Shown: piece after piece, positions 12,733 through 20,707 of the stretch
Layout of the letters: each line of letters opens with the position of its first letter
How positions within the stretch are numbered: position 1 is the first letter of the stretch
From: a virus
Reading direction: 5' to 3' (one strand)
Length of the DNA stretch: 40,323 nt
Virus record (IMG/VR): IMGVR_UViG_3300023090_000181
Location: 1-40,323 of that record
Made by a program: the position numbers and the translations under genes
The notes under the pieces: model-generated
What the model saw: the letters and a program-made list of their open reading frames with translations, nothing else
What the model was told of the DNA's origin: nothing
The model's database searches: none

Positions 12733-15279
12733 TCATCCACGCCGGTTCTTCAAGCCGTCCTGAATTGTGCTCAGCACATTCCCTTGCTGCTGTTGCCAGA
12801 AGGATTTAGCGTCAAAGCAGCCGTGGAAGTTGACATTCGTCGTTGAACTGCCTCCGCCTGGGCTACCTCCGCCGCCTACAACCTTCCGCAGACCCTCAGC
12901 ATAGCTGGCAGGAAGCACCTGCTCATCCTTGTGCAACATGGTCAGCGTATCTTGTGGGACGCGCTCCCAACCCCCCGCCGCCGACGAAAGGTGCATTCCG
13001 AGAGCGATTACAGAAGCAACGACGCCGGCAGCAACGGCAGGGGCAAGGAACGGCCCTACGACCGGAATGGCGCTGATCGATGCCCAGGCCGAGGCCGCTG
13101 CCTTCCAGCCCTCAATTGCGATCCACTGTATGCCCTCTGCAAGCTTGGTGGCCATGGTTTTCAGAGAGGCCCATATTTCGGCTGCAACACGCGCCGCAGA
13201 TCCGGCCCATGTAGAGCCGGTTTTAGCCTCCTCCACTCCCGCATGATGGGCAGCGGTTACCGTGTCGCTGGCCATAGTCTTTGCATCAGCCGCCGATTGA
13301 GCTCCCGTCCGCACCCCCGTTTGCGCCGTTGTCGCGGTAGTCTTGGCGATTTCGACAGAAAGGTGCTTGGCCAGCATTTTGACCATCTGCTGAATAATGA
13401 AATCCACAGCTGAGCCCATCACGTTTTTGAAGGCCTGCCCAAAGCTCTCGGTTCCCTTAATCATTCCCGAGATGCCGGAGCTAAAGCCGGAGGTCAGGCC
13501 GTCAACCCACTTCTCTGTGGTTTTCAGGTGATCAGCCGCGGCCTTCTTGTCGAGCGTGGCTTCCTCGGCAGTCTCCTTGCGCTTCATGGCCAATATCTTG
13601 TCCATCTGGACCTGATAGGCTGCCGTCCCTTCCGTAAGGAGCTTCAACTCGTCCTGCGCGGCCTGAAGTTCAATCCCATATTTCGTCTTGATGTAATCCT
13701 TTTCGTCCTGTAGAAGGGCCTGTTTGCTGATCCTTCCCGCAGCCTGCCGTTCGCGGTCAAGCTGGATTATCTTGTCTGCCCCCTCAAGCTCTAAAGTACG
13801 CTCCCCATCAATCTGCGCCTTTTCGAGCGCCCTGCGCGCCGCTGCTTGTTCTTTGGTTGCTTCAGTCAATCTCGCTTGGGCAGCCTCATACGCCGGGCCA
13901 AGGTTGTGATAGACAGCACCGACTCGCGCAACCTCATCCGAGGCTAGCTTGACGCGCTCCTCGCTGCCCTTTGCGGACGCACTGTATAGGCGCTCAAAGT
14001 GTTTTTCGGCGTTTCTCTCGTCCTCCTCGGCCCCCTTCTGTTTGAGCTTATTGATATTGTCGTCGATGTCTGCGACGGCTTTAGCACCGAGGCCAGCCGC
14101 CGTTTTTTTCTCCTGCCAAAAGGCAATCTCACGGGCAATCGACCATGTGAACCAGTTCTCCTCGAGTCCTTTCTTGGCTTCTAGCTCCTGTTTGAACCCC
14201 GTCATCTGCTCTGAGGACGGGTCTTTGTCGGCCTTGTCTCCTTTCCCGTCGCCCTTATTGCCCGCTTCGGTTTTGGCGTTTTTAGAGTTATCCGCAGTTA
14301 AGGTTTTTATTTGCTCCTCGGCCATCACCTGCTTACCGAGCGCCTCCAAGAGTTCCTTCTGTGCGGAGACTTCGCTATCAGAGACAACCAGGCTGACTTT
14401 ATGCGCCTCAAGTACCTTCTCGGCTTGGAAACGCTCATCAGTCATTCCCTCGCCGCTCTGACGGTTGGCGACGATGGTTTGTTGTGCCTTCAATATGTCG
14501 TAGGCGGTCTGGAGAGTACCCGAGAGCAGATTGCTGGCTTCCTGCTTCCCTTTATCGGTTCCCTGAGACAGCAGATTCTTGTACTTCCCATTGAATTCAT
14601 CGAGCGCATGCTTAGCCCCGTCAGAGCCTTGGCCAAAGGTGTACCAGTGACTGGTCAGGTCAGAAAACACCTTGTCGGCGGCGTTGCCTATCAGATCAAA
14701 TTGCGCAACCAAATCTTTCATCGAGGTGTGATCGATAAGTTGAAGCTCAACTGCAAGCGCACCCATGTGATCGCCCGCAAGCTCGTCGGTCTTCTTTTCA
14801 GCCTCAAGGATTTTATCGCCCAGGGAGTTGAAGGCGTTGTTGGCGGCTGTTTCAAAAGCCTGCTGGTCCTCGGCTAGCTTTTTCCCGGCCTCTCGGAATT
14901 CCATCAGCTTCTCAACGCCCTTAGCGATCCACATAATCATCTCTATGATGGCCAGCGGCGCGAAGGCCATCGATAGAGCCGCGCCGACGCCGGGTATCGT
15001 GGCCGCGAAGCTCCCAACAGCCCGGTTCATTCCCAACATGTGGGCGGCGTGGCGGGCCTCGGTTTTAGAAAATGTCTCCTCCATCTCGTCGGCTGCCCGT
15101 TCGGCGGCCGGCGGCATAGATTTGAAGGTATTTAGGACGGTGACATTCATCCCGTTAAAGGAGTTAGAAATATCAGCAGTCGCGCCCTTGACCCCAGCGG
15201 TGGCCGCGCTGAGACCATCCATCAGCCCCTGAATCTGTGCCGTGATTGTTACTTGAATCGGATCGGGATTGTCGCTCAT
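12733..15279 (-). CDS. Tail tape measure protein
   Basis: 848 aa, by far the longest helical protein in the tail module. The N terminus has TMP-type Ala/Met-rich helices, then a hydrophobic segment near residues 88-122 (GVGAALSMAFAPLAIIEMIMW). A long Lys/Glu-rich coiled-coil middle follows, then a second hydrophobic region (VVGPFLAPAVAAGVVASVIA), then the common TMP ending AAGGWERVP, LHKDEQVLP. At about 0.15 nm per residue it predicts a tail near 125 nm (inference). ATG overlaps the upstream GT frame by ATGA. Confidence 0.92.
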   Translation of the reverse strand: MSDNPDPIQVTITAQIQGLMDGLSAATAGVKGATADISNSFNGMNVTVLNTFKSMPPAAERAADEMEETFSKTEARHAAHMLGMNRAVGSFAATIPGVGAALSMAFAPLAIIEMIMWIAKGVEKLMEFREAGKKLAEDQQAFETAANNAFNSLGDKILEAEKKTDELAGDHMGALAVELQLIDHTSMKDLVAQFDLIGNAADKVFSDLTSHWYTFGQGSDGAKHALDEFNGKYKNLLSQGTDKGKQEASNLLSGTLQTAYDILKAQQTIVANRQSGEGMTDERFQAEKVLEAHKVSLVVSDSEVSAQKELLEALGKQVMAEEQIKTLTADNSKNAKTEAGNKGDGKGDKADKDPSSEQMTGFKQELEAKKGLEENWFTWSIAREIAFWQEKKTAAGLGAKAVADIDDNINKLKQKGAEEDERNAEKHFERLYSASAKGSEERVKLASDEVARVGAVYHNLGPAYEAAQARLTEATKEQAAARRALEKAQIDGERTLELEGADKIIQLDRERQAAGRISKQALLQDEKDYIKTKYGIELQAAQDELKLLTEGTAAYQVQMDKILAMKRKETAEEATLDKKAAADHLKTTEKWVDGLTSGFSSGISGMIKGTESFGQAFKNVMGSAVDFIIQQMVKMLAKHLSVEIAKTTATTAQTGVRTGAQSAADAKTMASDTVTAAHHAGVEEAKTGSTWAGSAARVAAEIWASLKTMATKLAEGIQWIAIEGWKAAASAWASISAIPVVGPFLAPAVAAGVVASVIALGMHLSSAAGGWERVPQDTLTMLHKDEQVLPASYAEGLRKVVGGGGSPGGGSSTTNVNFHGCFDAKSFWQQQQGNVLSTIQDGLKNRRG

Positions 15280-15500
15280 GGACCCTGCCTCTCAAAACCA
15301 GCTATGGCCGCCGCAAGCTCGGCCTCTGACGTTGGGGTAATGCTCTGCTCAGACTTGCCGCCGCCCATGTACGCCCGCACCAGCACATGAACAGGCGGGC
15401 TGACCTTCCAGTAACCCAGAAGGTCCAAAACATCCGGCCATGGCGTGGAATCGACAATGCGCGCCGTCCATCCGGTTCCGGTGATGAGAAGCCCGTACAA
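15276..15500 (-). CDS. Tail assembly chaperone extension (GT-like frame)
   Basis: 74 aa if read from its own TTG, but this start has no good ribosome site. The frame is open upstream to position 15614 and is in -1 relation to the preceding chaperone gene. The content (ELYGLLITGTGW, WPDVLDLLGYWKVSPPVHVL) and position just before the tape measure match the T part of phage G/GT chaperones, made by a -1 ribosomal frameshift. The likely product is therefore a fusion with the 15512-15847 protein. Confidence 0.6.
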   Translation of the reverse strand: MYGLLITGTGWTARIVDSTPWPDVLDLLGYWKVSPPVHVLVRAYMGGGKSEQSITPTSEAELAAAIAGFERQGP

Positions 15501-15511
15501 CTCGCCCCAGT

Positions 15512-15847
15512 TCAGCGGCCCCGCTTCACCATCTGGGGCTTGCCTTCCCCCTTGAGGCCGGTGACCTCCGCAACGCCTTCGACGGCCTTCTGGATCTCCG
15601 CGAAGGGCAGCGTCTCAACCGCTTCCAAGGTCAGATCGGGGTATTTGTTCGACAGGGACAGGTGGACCAGATCGCAGCAGAGCCCAACCATCTCGGGCAT
15701 AGCCTTCATGGGTGAGATTGTGCCGGCCTGGAGTTGGCCGTTGATTTCGTCTATGGCTGCCAGCTTGGCAGACGCCTGGTGGCGTAGCTGCCCGGCGGTG
15801 AAGGGTTGCAGATCGTACTCGGTGCCCTGAATCGTGACGGAGTTCAT
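15512..15847 (-). CDS. Tail assembly chaperone (G-like)
   Basis: 111 aa. It lies between the tail tube gene and the tape measure, where phages of this type encode chaperone G that loads tube subunits on the tape measure. The sequence is helical (GQLRHQASAKLAAIDEINGQ, DLVHLSLSNKYPDL). GGAGG precedes ATG 15847; longer frames are rejected. A run G-GGG-GAA near 15555 lies in the right window for a -1 slip into the downstream frame. Confidence 0.7.
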   Translation of the reverse strand: MNSVTIQGTEYDLQPFTAGQLRHQASAKLAAIDEINGQLQAGTISPMKAMPEMVGLCCDLVHLSLSNKYPDLTLEAVETLPFAEIQKAVEGVAEVTGLKGEGKPQMVKRGR

Positions 15848-15952
15848 GCTTTCGGCCTCCTGAGGCTTGGGTGATGGTGCGCGCCACTGTGCCTGCTCTG
15901 GCACTCCGCTCTCCTTTCAAAGATTGGATGGACAGCGGCGCGCACCAAGGTT

Positions 15953-16687
15953 TTACGACTGAGTGAAGACCGAGATCACGCGCCCCAGGCTGTCGGTGAA
16001 GCCCTGGAACTCGATGTCCGTCTCGGTGTAATCGTCCTGCTTGGCTGCCAAGGACAGCTTTGGCATGACTACCGCGTACAGCGTGTAGCCAAACTGCTTG
16101 CCCCCGTAGGTGTTGAAGCAGTTCAACTGGAAGATCGTCGCCGCGCCCATGAGCGGATTGGTGAGGGCGACCTTGTTGCCGGTGGTGAGGGTGTAGGTGT
16201 AGAACAGCCCGATGGAATGGGTTGTGTCAGCCGCGGCGAAGGTGTAGACACCCGCGCTGGTCACGGTGTACTGACCCGACGCAGGGGTGCCGGGCGCAAC
16301 GAGCGTCAGCCACTTTCCTGCCGTGTAGTCATAGACACCGCCGTCCTGCACGAATGTTGCGCCATTGAGCGCTGTCACGCTGTACGGCGTTCCGGGGATG
16401 GTCGAAAGCTCGTTGTTGGCGGCTGCCGTCTGTCCGGTTGTGGTTGTGGAACCTGCCAGGATGGAGGCGATGAGCGCGGCCTGAATACGGCCGGACTTCG
16501 CCTTGCCGCTGATCTTGCCCTTACCCAGAGCGACATCCTCGGGGAAGGCGTTCGCGCCGATGAGTTCCTTCACGTCGCGGGAAATGTCCAGGGACACGTC
16601 TTTCAATGTGCCCACGTTGACGGGGGTAGGGTTTGCGCCGGGCGGAACGATGAAAAGCTGGCCGACGCCAAAGTTATACTGAGCCAC
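15953..16687 (-). CDS. Major tail tube protein
   Basis: 244 aa. The N terminus (YNFGVGQLFIVPPG, TLKDVSLDISRDVKELIG) and C terminus (DDYTETDIEFQGFTDSLGRV) resemble tube proteins of GTA and siphophages, with an inserted Thr/Gly-rich middle (residues ~80-165) that may be a surface-exposed Ig-like module. It lies upstream of the G/GT chaperones and tape measure, the usual place. It would polymerise into the tail tube. Confidence 0.8.
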   Translation of the reverse strand: MAQYNFGVGQLFIVPPGANPTPVNVGTLKDVSLDISRDVKELIGANAFPEDVALGKGKISGKAKSGRIQAALIASILAGSTTTTGQTAAANNELSTIPGTPYSVTALNGATFVQDGGVYDYTAGKWLTLVAPGTPASGQYTVTSAGVYTFAAADTTHSIGLFYTYTLTTGNKVALTNPLMGAATIFQLNCFNTYGGKQFGYTLYAVVMPKLSLAAKQDDYTETDIEFQGFTDSLGRVISVFTQS

Positions 16688-16752
16688 GGTGATACTCGCT
16701 TTCTGGCGTGGTCATCGGGTCGGCCTCCGATGACACCCCGGTTGATGGTCGG

Positions 16753-16932
16753 TTAGAGAATCGCGGCCAGGCGAGCCTTGAGGGCTTCCTTGGCTGCATA
16801 GAGCTTGTTGTGGGCTTCGGTGTCCAAGACGCTGTTTAGGTTCACGCGCAGATCGCTGAACCAGGTCTCGATTTCGGTTATCCACTTGGCCGGTTCGGCT
16901 GTGGGGGTTTCGGCTTCGGTTTTCAGGTCCAT
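16753..16932 (-). CDS. Small acidic helical protein
   Basis: 59 aa, unrecognised; acidic N terminus and two probable helices (WITEIETWFSDLRVNLNSVL, NKLYAAKEALKARLAAIL). AGGAGG lies six bases upstream of ATG 16932, preferred over the TTG at 16935. It sits between the tail terminator-like and tube genes, so it is probably a tail accessory protein. Confidence 0.55.
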   Translation of the reverse strand: MDLKTEAETPTAEPAKWITEIETWFSDLRVNLNSVLDTEAHNKLYAAKEALKARLAAIL

Positions 16933-16945
16933 CAAGCGCCTCCTT

Positions 16946-17422
16946 TTAGGCGGTCGTTATAATCTCCAGGGGAATCTCGACAATGCCCTGAGTTTGAAAA
17001 AGTCCCTCATCCTTGACCACGGTGCCGAAGATTCGGCAAGACGAGACCAGCCCGCCCAGCGTGGTATGCGGCGCGTCGCTGTCGGCGGTAAAGATTCCGC
17101 CGCCCATGGCCTCGCCCGGTGTTAATTCCAGCTTTGCCTCAATTGCCGTGATGAGCAGGTTCTGCTGTGTTGACGGCGCTGCTTCCGGGTCCGCGTCGTT
17201 CCGGGTGTAGAGAATCAACTTGGGGCGCAAGGTCCATGTGGTAGGCTGGCGCCGGTCACCACCGGCCTGTTCGTCACCAGCGGCAAGGAAGAGTGCGGGC
17301 TGTGTCTCAGGCGGCGTGTCGCTGTAGCTTGCCCATTTGCGGGAACAGGGGCCAGCCATGCCAGCCACAGACGCAAGGCGCGCATTCAGAGCAACGAAGA
17401 TGGCTTCGCGGTTAAGAGCCAT
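16946..17422 (-). CDS. Probable tail terminator / minor tail protein
   Basis: 158 aa. Starts NREAIFVALNARLASVAG, a pattern common to tail-completion proteins of the gpU class, followed by a strand-rich middle (TWTLRPKLILYTRNDAD, NLLITAIEAKLEL). Position between the HK97 gp10-like gene and the tube gene agrees. It would cap the tail and join it to the connector. Overlaps the upstream small gene by 11 bp. Confidence 0.65.
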   Translation of the reverse strand: MALNREAIFVALNARLASVAGMAGPCSRKWASYSDTPPETQPALFLAAGDEQAGGDRRQPTTWTLRPKLILYTRNDADPEAAPSTQQNLLITAIEAKLELTPGEAMGGGIFTADSDAPHTTLGGLVSSCRIFGTVVKDEGLFQTQGIVEIPLEIITTA

Positions 17423-17657
17423 GTCGGCGCTCCTTTTTGCTCAGCACTTTGCTCAGTTTGGGTGATATACGGCGAAGGTTTCCGTGGACGTCGCGGTAGT
17501 AGGCATTGCGGCAGACGGCCCTTGCTTCATCCCAGATCGGCCCTTTTCCGGTGAGCACATTGCGCACAGCCTCGACAGGGACTTCCTTGATGGCATACTG
17601 TGTCTTCCGCATCTCGCGGCGACCGGTACGCAGCTCGAGCGGCAACTGCATGCTCAT
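17412..17657 (-). CDS. Small basic protein of the connector region
   Basis: 81 aa, unrecognised; Arg/Lys-rich, with EVPVEAVRNVLTGKGPIWDE and a basic tail KLSKVLSKKERRHG. It overlaps the gp10-like gene by ATGA and the tail terminator by 11 bp. Virion component or assembly factor by context only. Confidence 0.55.
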   Translation of the reverse strand: MSMQLPLELRTGRREMRKTQYAIKEVPVEAVRNVLTGKGPIWDEARAVCRNAYYRDVHGNLRRISPKLSKVLSKKERRHGS

Positions 17658-18145
17658 AACAATTCCCCTCCCATCGCACGGGCCAGCCGGCGGCGAATTT
17701 CTTCCTTCATGTCGGCCAGGGCTGGGGTGAGGAATGGCCGGGCGTCTTCATGCTTCGTTCCCGGTGGGTGCTTGGCCTGGTACTTCATCTCAGCAAGGCT
17801 GGTCATAGGCTTTTGGGGACCGCCCCGCGCACCAGCGCCTACCTTGCGGTCAAAGCCTTTTTCCCAGTAGCGGCCATAGGGTACATTCGTTCCCACGCTG
17901 CTGCTGAAGCTGTTGCCGTCCTCGCTGGGCAGGTCGCTAATGTTCCCCGAAAGCAATCCCGTCCGCCCAACGCCCAGATGCCCAGGGCGAGGCCCGTTGA
18001 GGTATTTGCTGACTACGAGGTTTCGCAGGGAAATACCCAGCGCGTTCACCGTCATGCGCACGCGCTCCCGTCGTGCGGCGCTGATCCTCTCAAGCTTGGC
18101 TTGCACAAGCTCCGAACCGACGACTTGGCCTGTGATCGTAATCAA
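17654..18145 (-). CDS. HK97 gp10-like neck protein
   Basis: 163 aa. It fits the HK97-gp10-like family: a helical N terminus (LVQAKLERISAARRERVR), the GRTGLLSGNIS segment, then YGRYWEKGF and ARPFLTPALADMKEEIRRRL at the C terminus. Proteins of this family build the neck between head and tail. It overlaps the connector gene upstream by ATGA and the small basic gene downstream by ATGA. Confidence 0.85.
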   Translation of the reverse strand: MITITGQVVGSELVQAKLERISAARRERVRMTVNALGISLRNLVVSKYLNGPRPGHLGVGRTGLLSGNISDLPSEDGNSFSSSVGTNVPYGRYWEKGFDRKVGAGARGGPQKPMTSLAEMKYQAKHPPGTKHEDARPFLTPALADMKEEIRRRLARAMGGELL

Positions 18146-18708
18146 CCGACGACCTTCTTCCAGTTGTTGAGTGAATCCTTGGCCCAGTTCGGAATAGACA
18201 ACTGCGAGAAAGCCACAACCTCACCGCCTATGCTCTTGCTGATTTGCCCTATCCGTGAGCTTTCGTTGTAGCCCCAGGCGACGATGCGGCAAGCGACATG
18301 CTCAAGATCGAATGGGACGGTTGCGAACCCGGCGGTGTACTTCAGAACGACGTTCATAATGTCGCGGCGGAAGATGGGAATATCCCAGATAGAAGTACCC
18401 GCTGGCCGCACGACAAGGCCGATTGTGCGCCGCCCATCGCTAACCGCGCTGGCGGTCACGTCAACGCCATCCACCAGCACCTGAGTGATGGCCGTAACCG
18501 GATAGTTGGCGGTCATGATCTGCCGGCCACCCGTGCCGTTCAACGTCTCGGTGTAGTCCGTCAAAAGGATGTCCCGGTTGAGGTATGACTTAATCCAGGC
18601 GCTGACGGCGGTGATGAACGGCGACAGTTTGGCGTCTGCCGTGTCGGCGGTGATTCCGAGATACGTCTTCACGCTTGTGAGAGTCGTCAGATCGCCTGGG
18701 TCAGCCAT
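18142..18708 (-). CDS. Head-tail connector (gp6-like)
   Basis: 188 aa. N-terminal TLTSVKTYLGITADTADAKL is the classic start of gp6-like connector proteins, followed by the PFITAVSAWIKSYLNRDI helix, a beta region (RQIMTANYPVTAITQVLVDG) and C-terminal helices. It binds the portal after packaging and provides the tail-docking ring. ATG follows directly after the stop of the 33-aa gene. Confidence 0.87.
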   Translation of the reverse strand: MADPGDLTTLTSVKTYLGITADTADAKLSPFITAVSAWIKSYLNRDILLTDYTETLNGTGGRQIMTANYPVTAITQVLVDGVDVTASAVSDGRRTIGLVVRPAGTSIWDIPIFRRDIMNVVLKYTAGFATVPFDLEHVACRIVAWGYNESSRIGQISKSIGGEVVAFSQLSIPNWAKDSLNNWKKVVG

Positions 18709-18810
18709 CTACTTGCCCTTCTTTGCGAGGCGCTTCGCCGCGGCATCCATCTGGCCGCGCTGCTCTTTGGTGATGCGCTGCATGATTTCGTAATAGCTGT
18801 AGCTGCACAT
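18709..18810 (-). CDS. 33-aa protein between capsid and connector genes
   Basis: Short frame encoding MCSYSYYEIMQRITKEQRGQ and a basic tail ending AKKGK. GGAG lies in the preceding gene's last codons, six bases before ATG 18810, and its TAG is followed at once by the connector ATG, filling the gap exactly. The coding is inferred from spacing and ribosome site; no homologue is known to me. Confidence 0.55.
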   Translation of the reverse strand: MCSYSYYEIMQRITKEQRGQMDAAAKRLAKKGK

Positions 18811-18813
18811 CGC

Positions 18814-19047
18814 TTACTCCGTTACAGGAGGTTCGGTGCCGGGGTCGGTGGCCTTTGCGGCCTTCGTTTTGCGGCCGGTGGCCTTCACGGGGGCAGCCTC
18901 AGGTTCGGTGCCGGGGTCGGTGGTGAAACCGTGCGAGAGCAGATCGAGGACGGCTTCCTCGGGAACATCGAAAGCGCCGGTTTCGTCAGGCTTGTAACTC
19001 TCGCCGTTCCAAGCGCATCCGGTGGCGTTATCGTGATAGAGCTTCAT
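18814..19047 (-). CDS. Small head-region protein with duplicated TDPGTEP
   Basis: 77 aa. The N-terminal half (CAWNGESYKPDETGAFDVPE, AVLDLLSHGF) resembles small proteins encoded just after capsid genes. The C-terminal half holds TDPGTEP twice; the DNA repeat is about 22 bp (18829-18850 and 18903-18924), flanking a Lys/Ala-rich stretch. Possibly a head-joining or decoration protein; no firm family. Confidence 0.55.
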   Translation of the reverse strand: MKLYHDNATGCAWNGESYKPDETGAFDVPEEAVLDLLSHGFTTDPGTEPEAAPVKATGRKTKAAKATDPGTEPPVTE

Positions 19048-19063
19048 ATTCTTCCCTCTCTTT

Positions 19064-19137
19064 TGGTTCCGGGTGCCGGATTTGAACCGGCGTCTCGGGA
19101 GTATGAGCCCCGCGGATTACCACTTTCCCAACCCGGT
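19064..19137 (-). tRNA. tRNA with anticodon CAU, initiator (fMet)-like
   Basis: A full cloverleaf fits on the minus strand. Acceptor ACCGGGT (19137-19131) pairs with ACCCGGA except at 1-72, an A-A mismatch; then A73 and an encoded CCA (19066-19064). The D-arm has G18-G19 and G10-C25, G11-C24, A12-U23; the anticodon stem is CGGGG/TCCCG with loop CTCATAC (19107-19101); the T-arm is GCCGG-TTCAAAT-CCGGC. Unpaired 1-72, purine 11 with pyrimidine 24, G29-G31 and loop TTCAAAT are initiator traits; U39 and the 13-22 mismatch depart from it. Confidence 0.85.
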
Positions 19138-19196
19138 TCCTGTGAAATGGGGCATAGCGGTTACCGCGCCATGCCCCACTTGTTACGCCCTTGCGC

Positions 19197-20672
19197 TTAG
19201 GCGTTGGCGACGTTGTAGAGCTTGAGCAGCGAGAACGGCGCGTAGTGCTGGAGAACTTCGTCCGCGTACACGCCGTACTCGAACTTGCGGCTCTTGAAAG
19301 GCCACTGGAGGCTGTAGTACTCCTTGCGCGTCTTCACCTGGAACACGTTGCCGACGCCATTCAGCGGGTACGGAATTTCGCGGCAGTAGCCGAGAATCGT
19401 ACCGGCGGGCATATTCGGGTGAACCCTGACGCGAATCAGAGTGTTGGTGATCGGGTTGAGGTACGAACCGATGGTGGCGCCAGCAGCCAGCCCGGAGACT
19501 CCGCCCTTGTCGTCCATAACGAACCGGAAGAGGGGCGCGCCGCCGTTGCCGATGCAGAGCTTGTTGATGGTGCGGATTCCGGCGCTCGAAACCAGCAGAT
19601 CGGAAGGCCCGATGCGGCTGGTGTCGAACATATTCTGCAGGAGGTTATTGATTTCCTGCACGCCGCCCGCGCCGTCTGCGGTCAGCCCAGTACCGGTGCC
19701 GGCTGTGCCGGTGGCCAAGGCAACGCTGATTGCGTTGTTGGCAACCTTGGCGAAGGAGAGCATACCGTCGTAGTTGTAGACGGCATCCTTCGAGTAGTCG
19801 GCTGCGGTGAGGGCGGAGGCAAGCTGGCGGGTTCCGTTCAGAGGAGCGGTAACCGCCAAGCTGTTGATTGAGGTAATGAACTCCAGATGCTCAGCGCCAG
19901 CCGCGCCGATGAACCACGCGTAGGCAACCGCGCCCTCAACTGGAGCCACAGAGCAGAATAGCGTCTGCCCGAGGGTGACGGCCTGGGTAGCCTCTGCCGA
20001 CTTCTGAGCCGCGCCGCCGTTGATGGTGTCGCTGCTACCGTCCGTGTTGGTCTTGGTGATCTGGCCAATAACGCCATTCGCCAAGCTAGACCGGCTGTTG
20101 CCCTGGTGGGTCAGCGCAACGCAGATAACGCCGTAGGTCAAGGCCGGCAGGGTTGCGCCGCTTCCGGAGGCAGAGAGCGACGGGGTAGGAGTGGTGCCGA
20201 GCGCCAGGCTGGCGTTTCCGCCGAGCAGCATCCCCTCTTCCTGAATCATCAGGGAGCGGAGCAAGCCGAGGGTTGCGCGGGCCTTCGGGTCGTCGAAGTC
20301 CACGGCGGCATAGTCAGCCTCGAAGCTCACGTAATCTTCCAGGCCAAGGCCGACATACGCAGCGGTGTAGCTGGCCGTCGAAGTGGCTACCGTAGCGCCG
20401 CGATTGCTTTCAGAGACGCCCGGATGCGTGTTGCCGGTGTTGATTCCGGTGATCGCCTTCCAGCGAGTCGCCGTATCGCCGCCGCCGCCTACGCGGGGAA
20501 TGTCGTTGCGCAGCATGGTCATTGCCGCGACGAACGGGTAGAGGGCCAGCGCGGGAGCTTGCAGGTCGTAACCTACGAGGCCGGTGGCCTGGGTGAACGC
20601 CTTCGAAACCACATCGGTTCCGTTTTCACTGAGGGCCTTTTTTACGAGGTCCAGCGTCTCTTGCATACTCAT
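19197..20672 (-). CDS. Major capsid protein, HK97 fold with inserted domain
   Basis: 491 aa. Early residues form an N-arm and E-loop-like part (YPFVAAMTMLRNDIPR, RWKAITGINTG). A capsid-like spine follows (LLRSLMIQEEGMLLGGN), and the C-terminal part has NLLQNMFDTSRIGPSDLLVS, typical of HK97-fold capsids. Residues about 161-282 look like an inserted Ig/fibronectin-like beta domain (VEGAVAYAWFIG). AGGAGG precedes ATG 20672. The preceding gene supplies protease and scaffold, and the tRNA lies just downstream. Confidence 0.88.
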   Translation of the reverse strand: MSMQETLDLVKKALSENGTDVVSKAFTQATGLVGYDLQAPALALYPFVAAMTMLRNDIPRVGGGGDTATRWKAITGINTGNTHPGVSESNRGATVATSTASYTAAYVGLGLEDYVSFEADYAAVDFDDPKARATLGLLRSLMIQEEGMLLGGNASLALGTTPTPSLSASGSGATLPALTYGVICVALTHQGNSRSSLANGVIGQITKTNTDGSSDTINGGAAQKSAEATQAVTLGQTLFCSVAPVEGAVAYAWFIGAAGAEHLEFITSINSLAVTAPLNGTRQLASALTAADYSKDAVYNYDGMLSFAKVANNAISVALATGTAGTGTGLTADGAGGVQEINNLLQNMFDTSRIGPSDLLVSSAGIRTINKLCIGNGGAPLFRFVMDDKGGVSGLAAGATIGSYLNPITNTLIRVRVHPNMPAGTILGYCREIPYPLNGVGNVFQVKTRKEYYSLQWPFKSRKFEYGVYADEVLQHYAPFSLLKLYNVANA

Positions 20673-20707
20673 GTTCGTAGCCTCCTCGGCTGGGTTGCCC
20701 TCGCTTT

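Noticed and set aside
17597-17614. TGTGTCTTCCGC as a further operator copy
   Set aside because: Only the left arm matches; the right arm GMMACA is absent.
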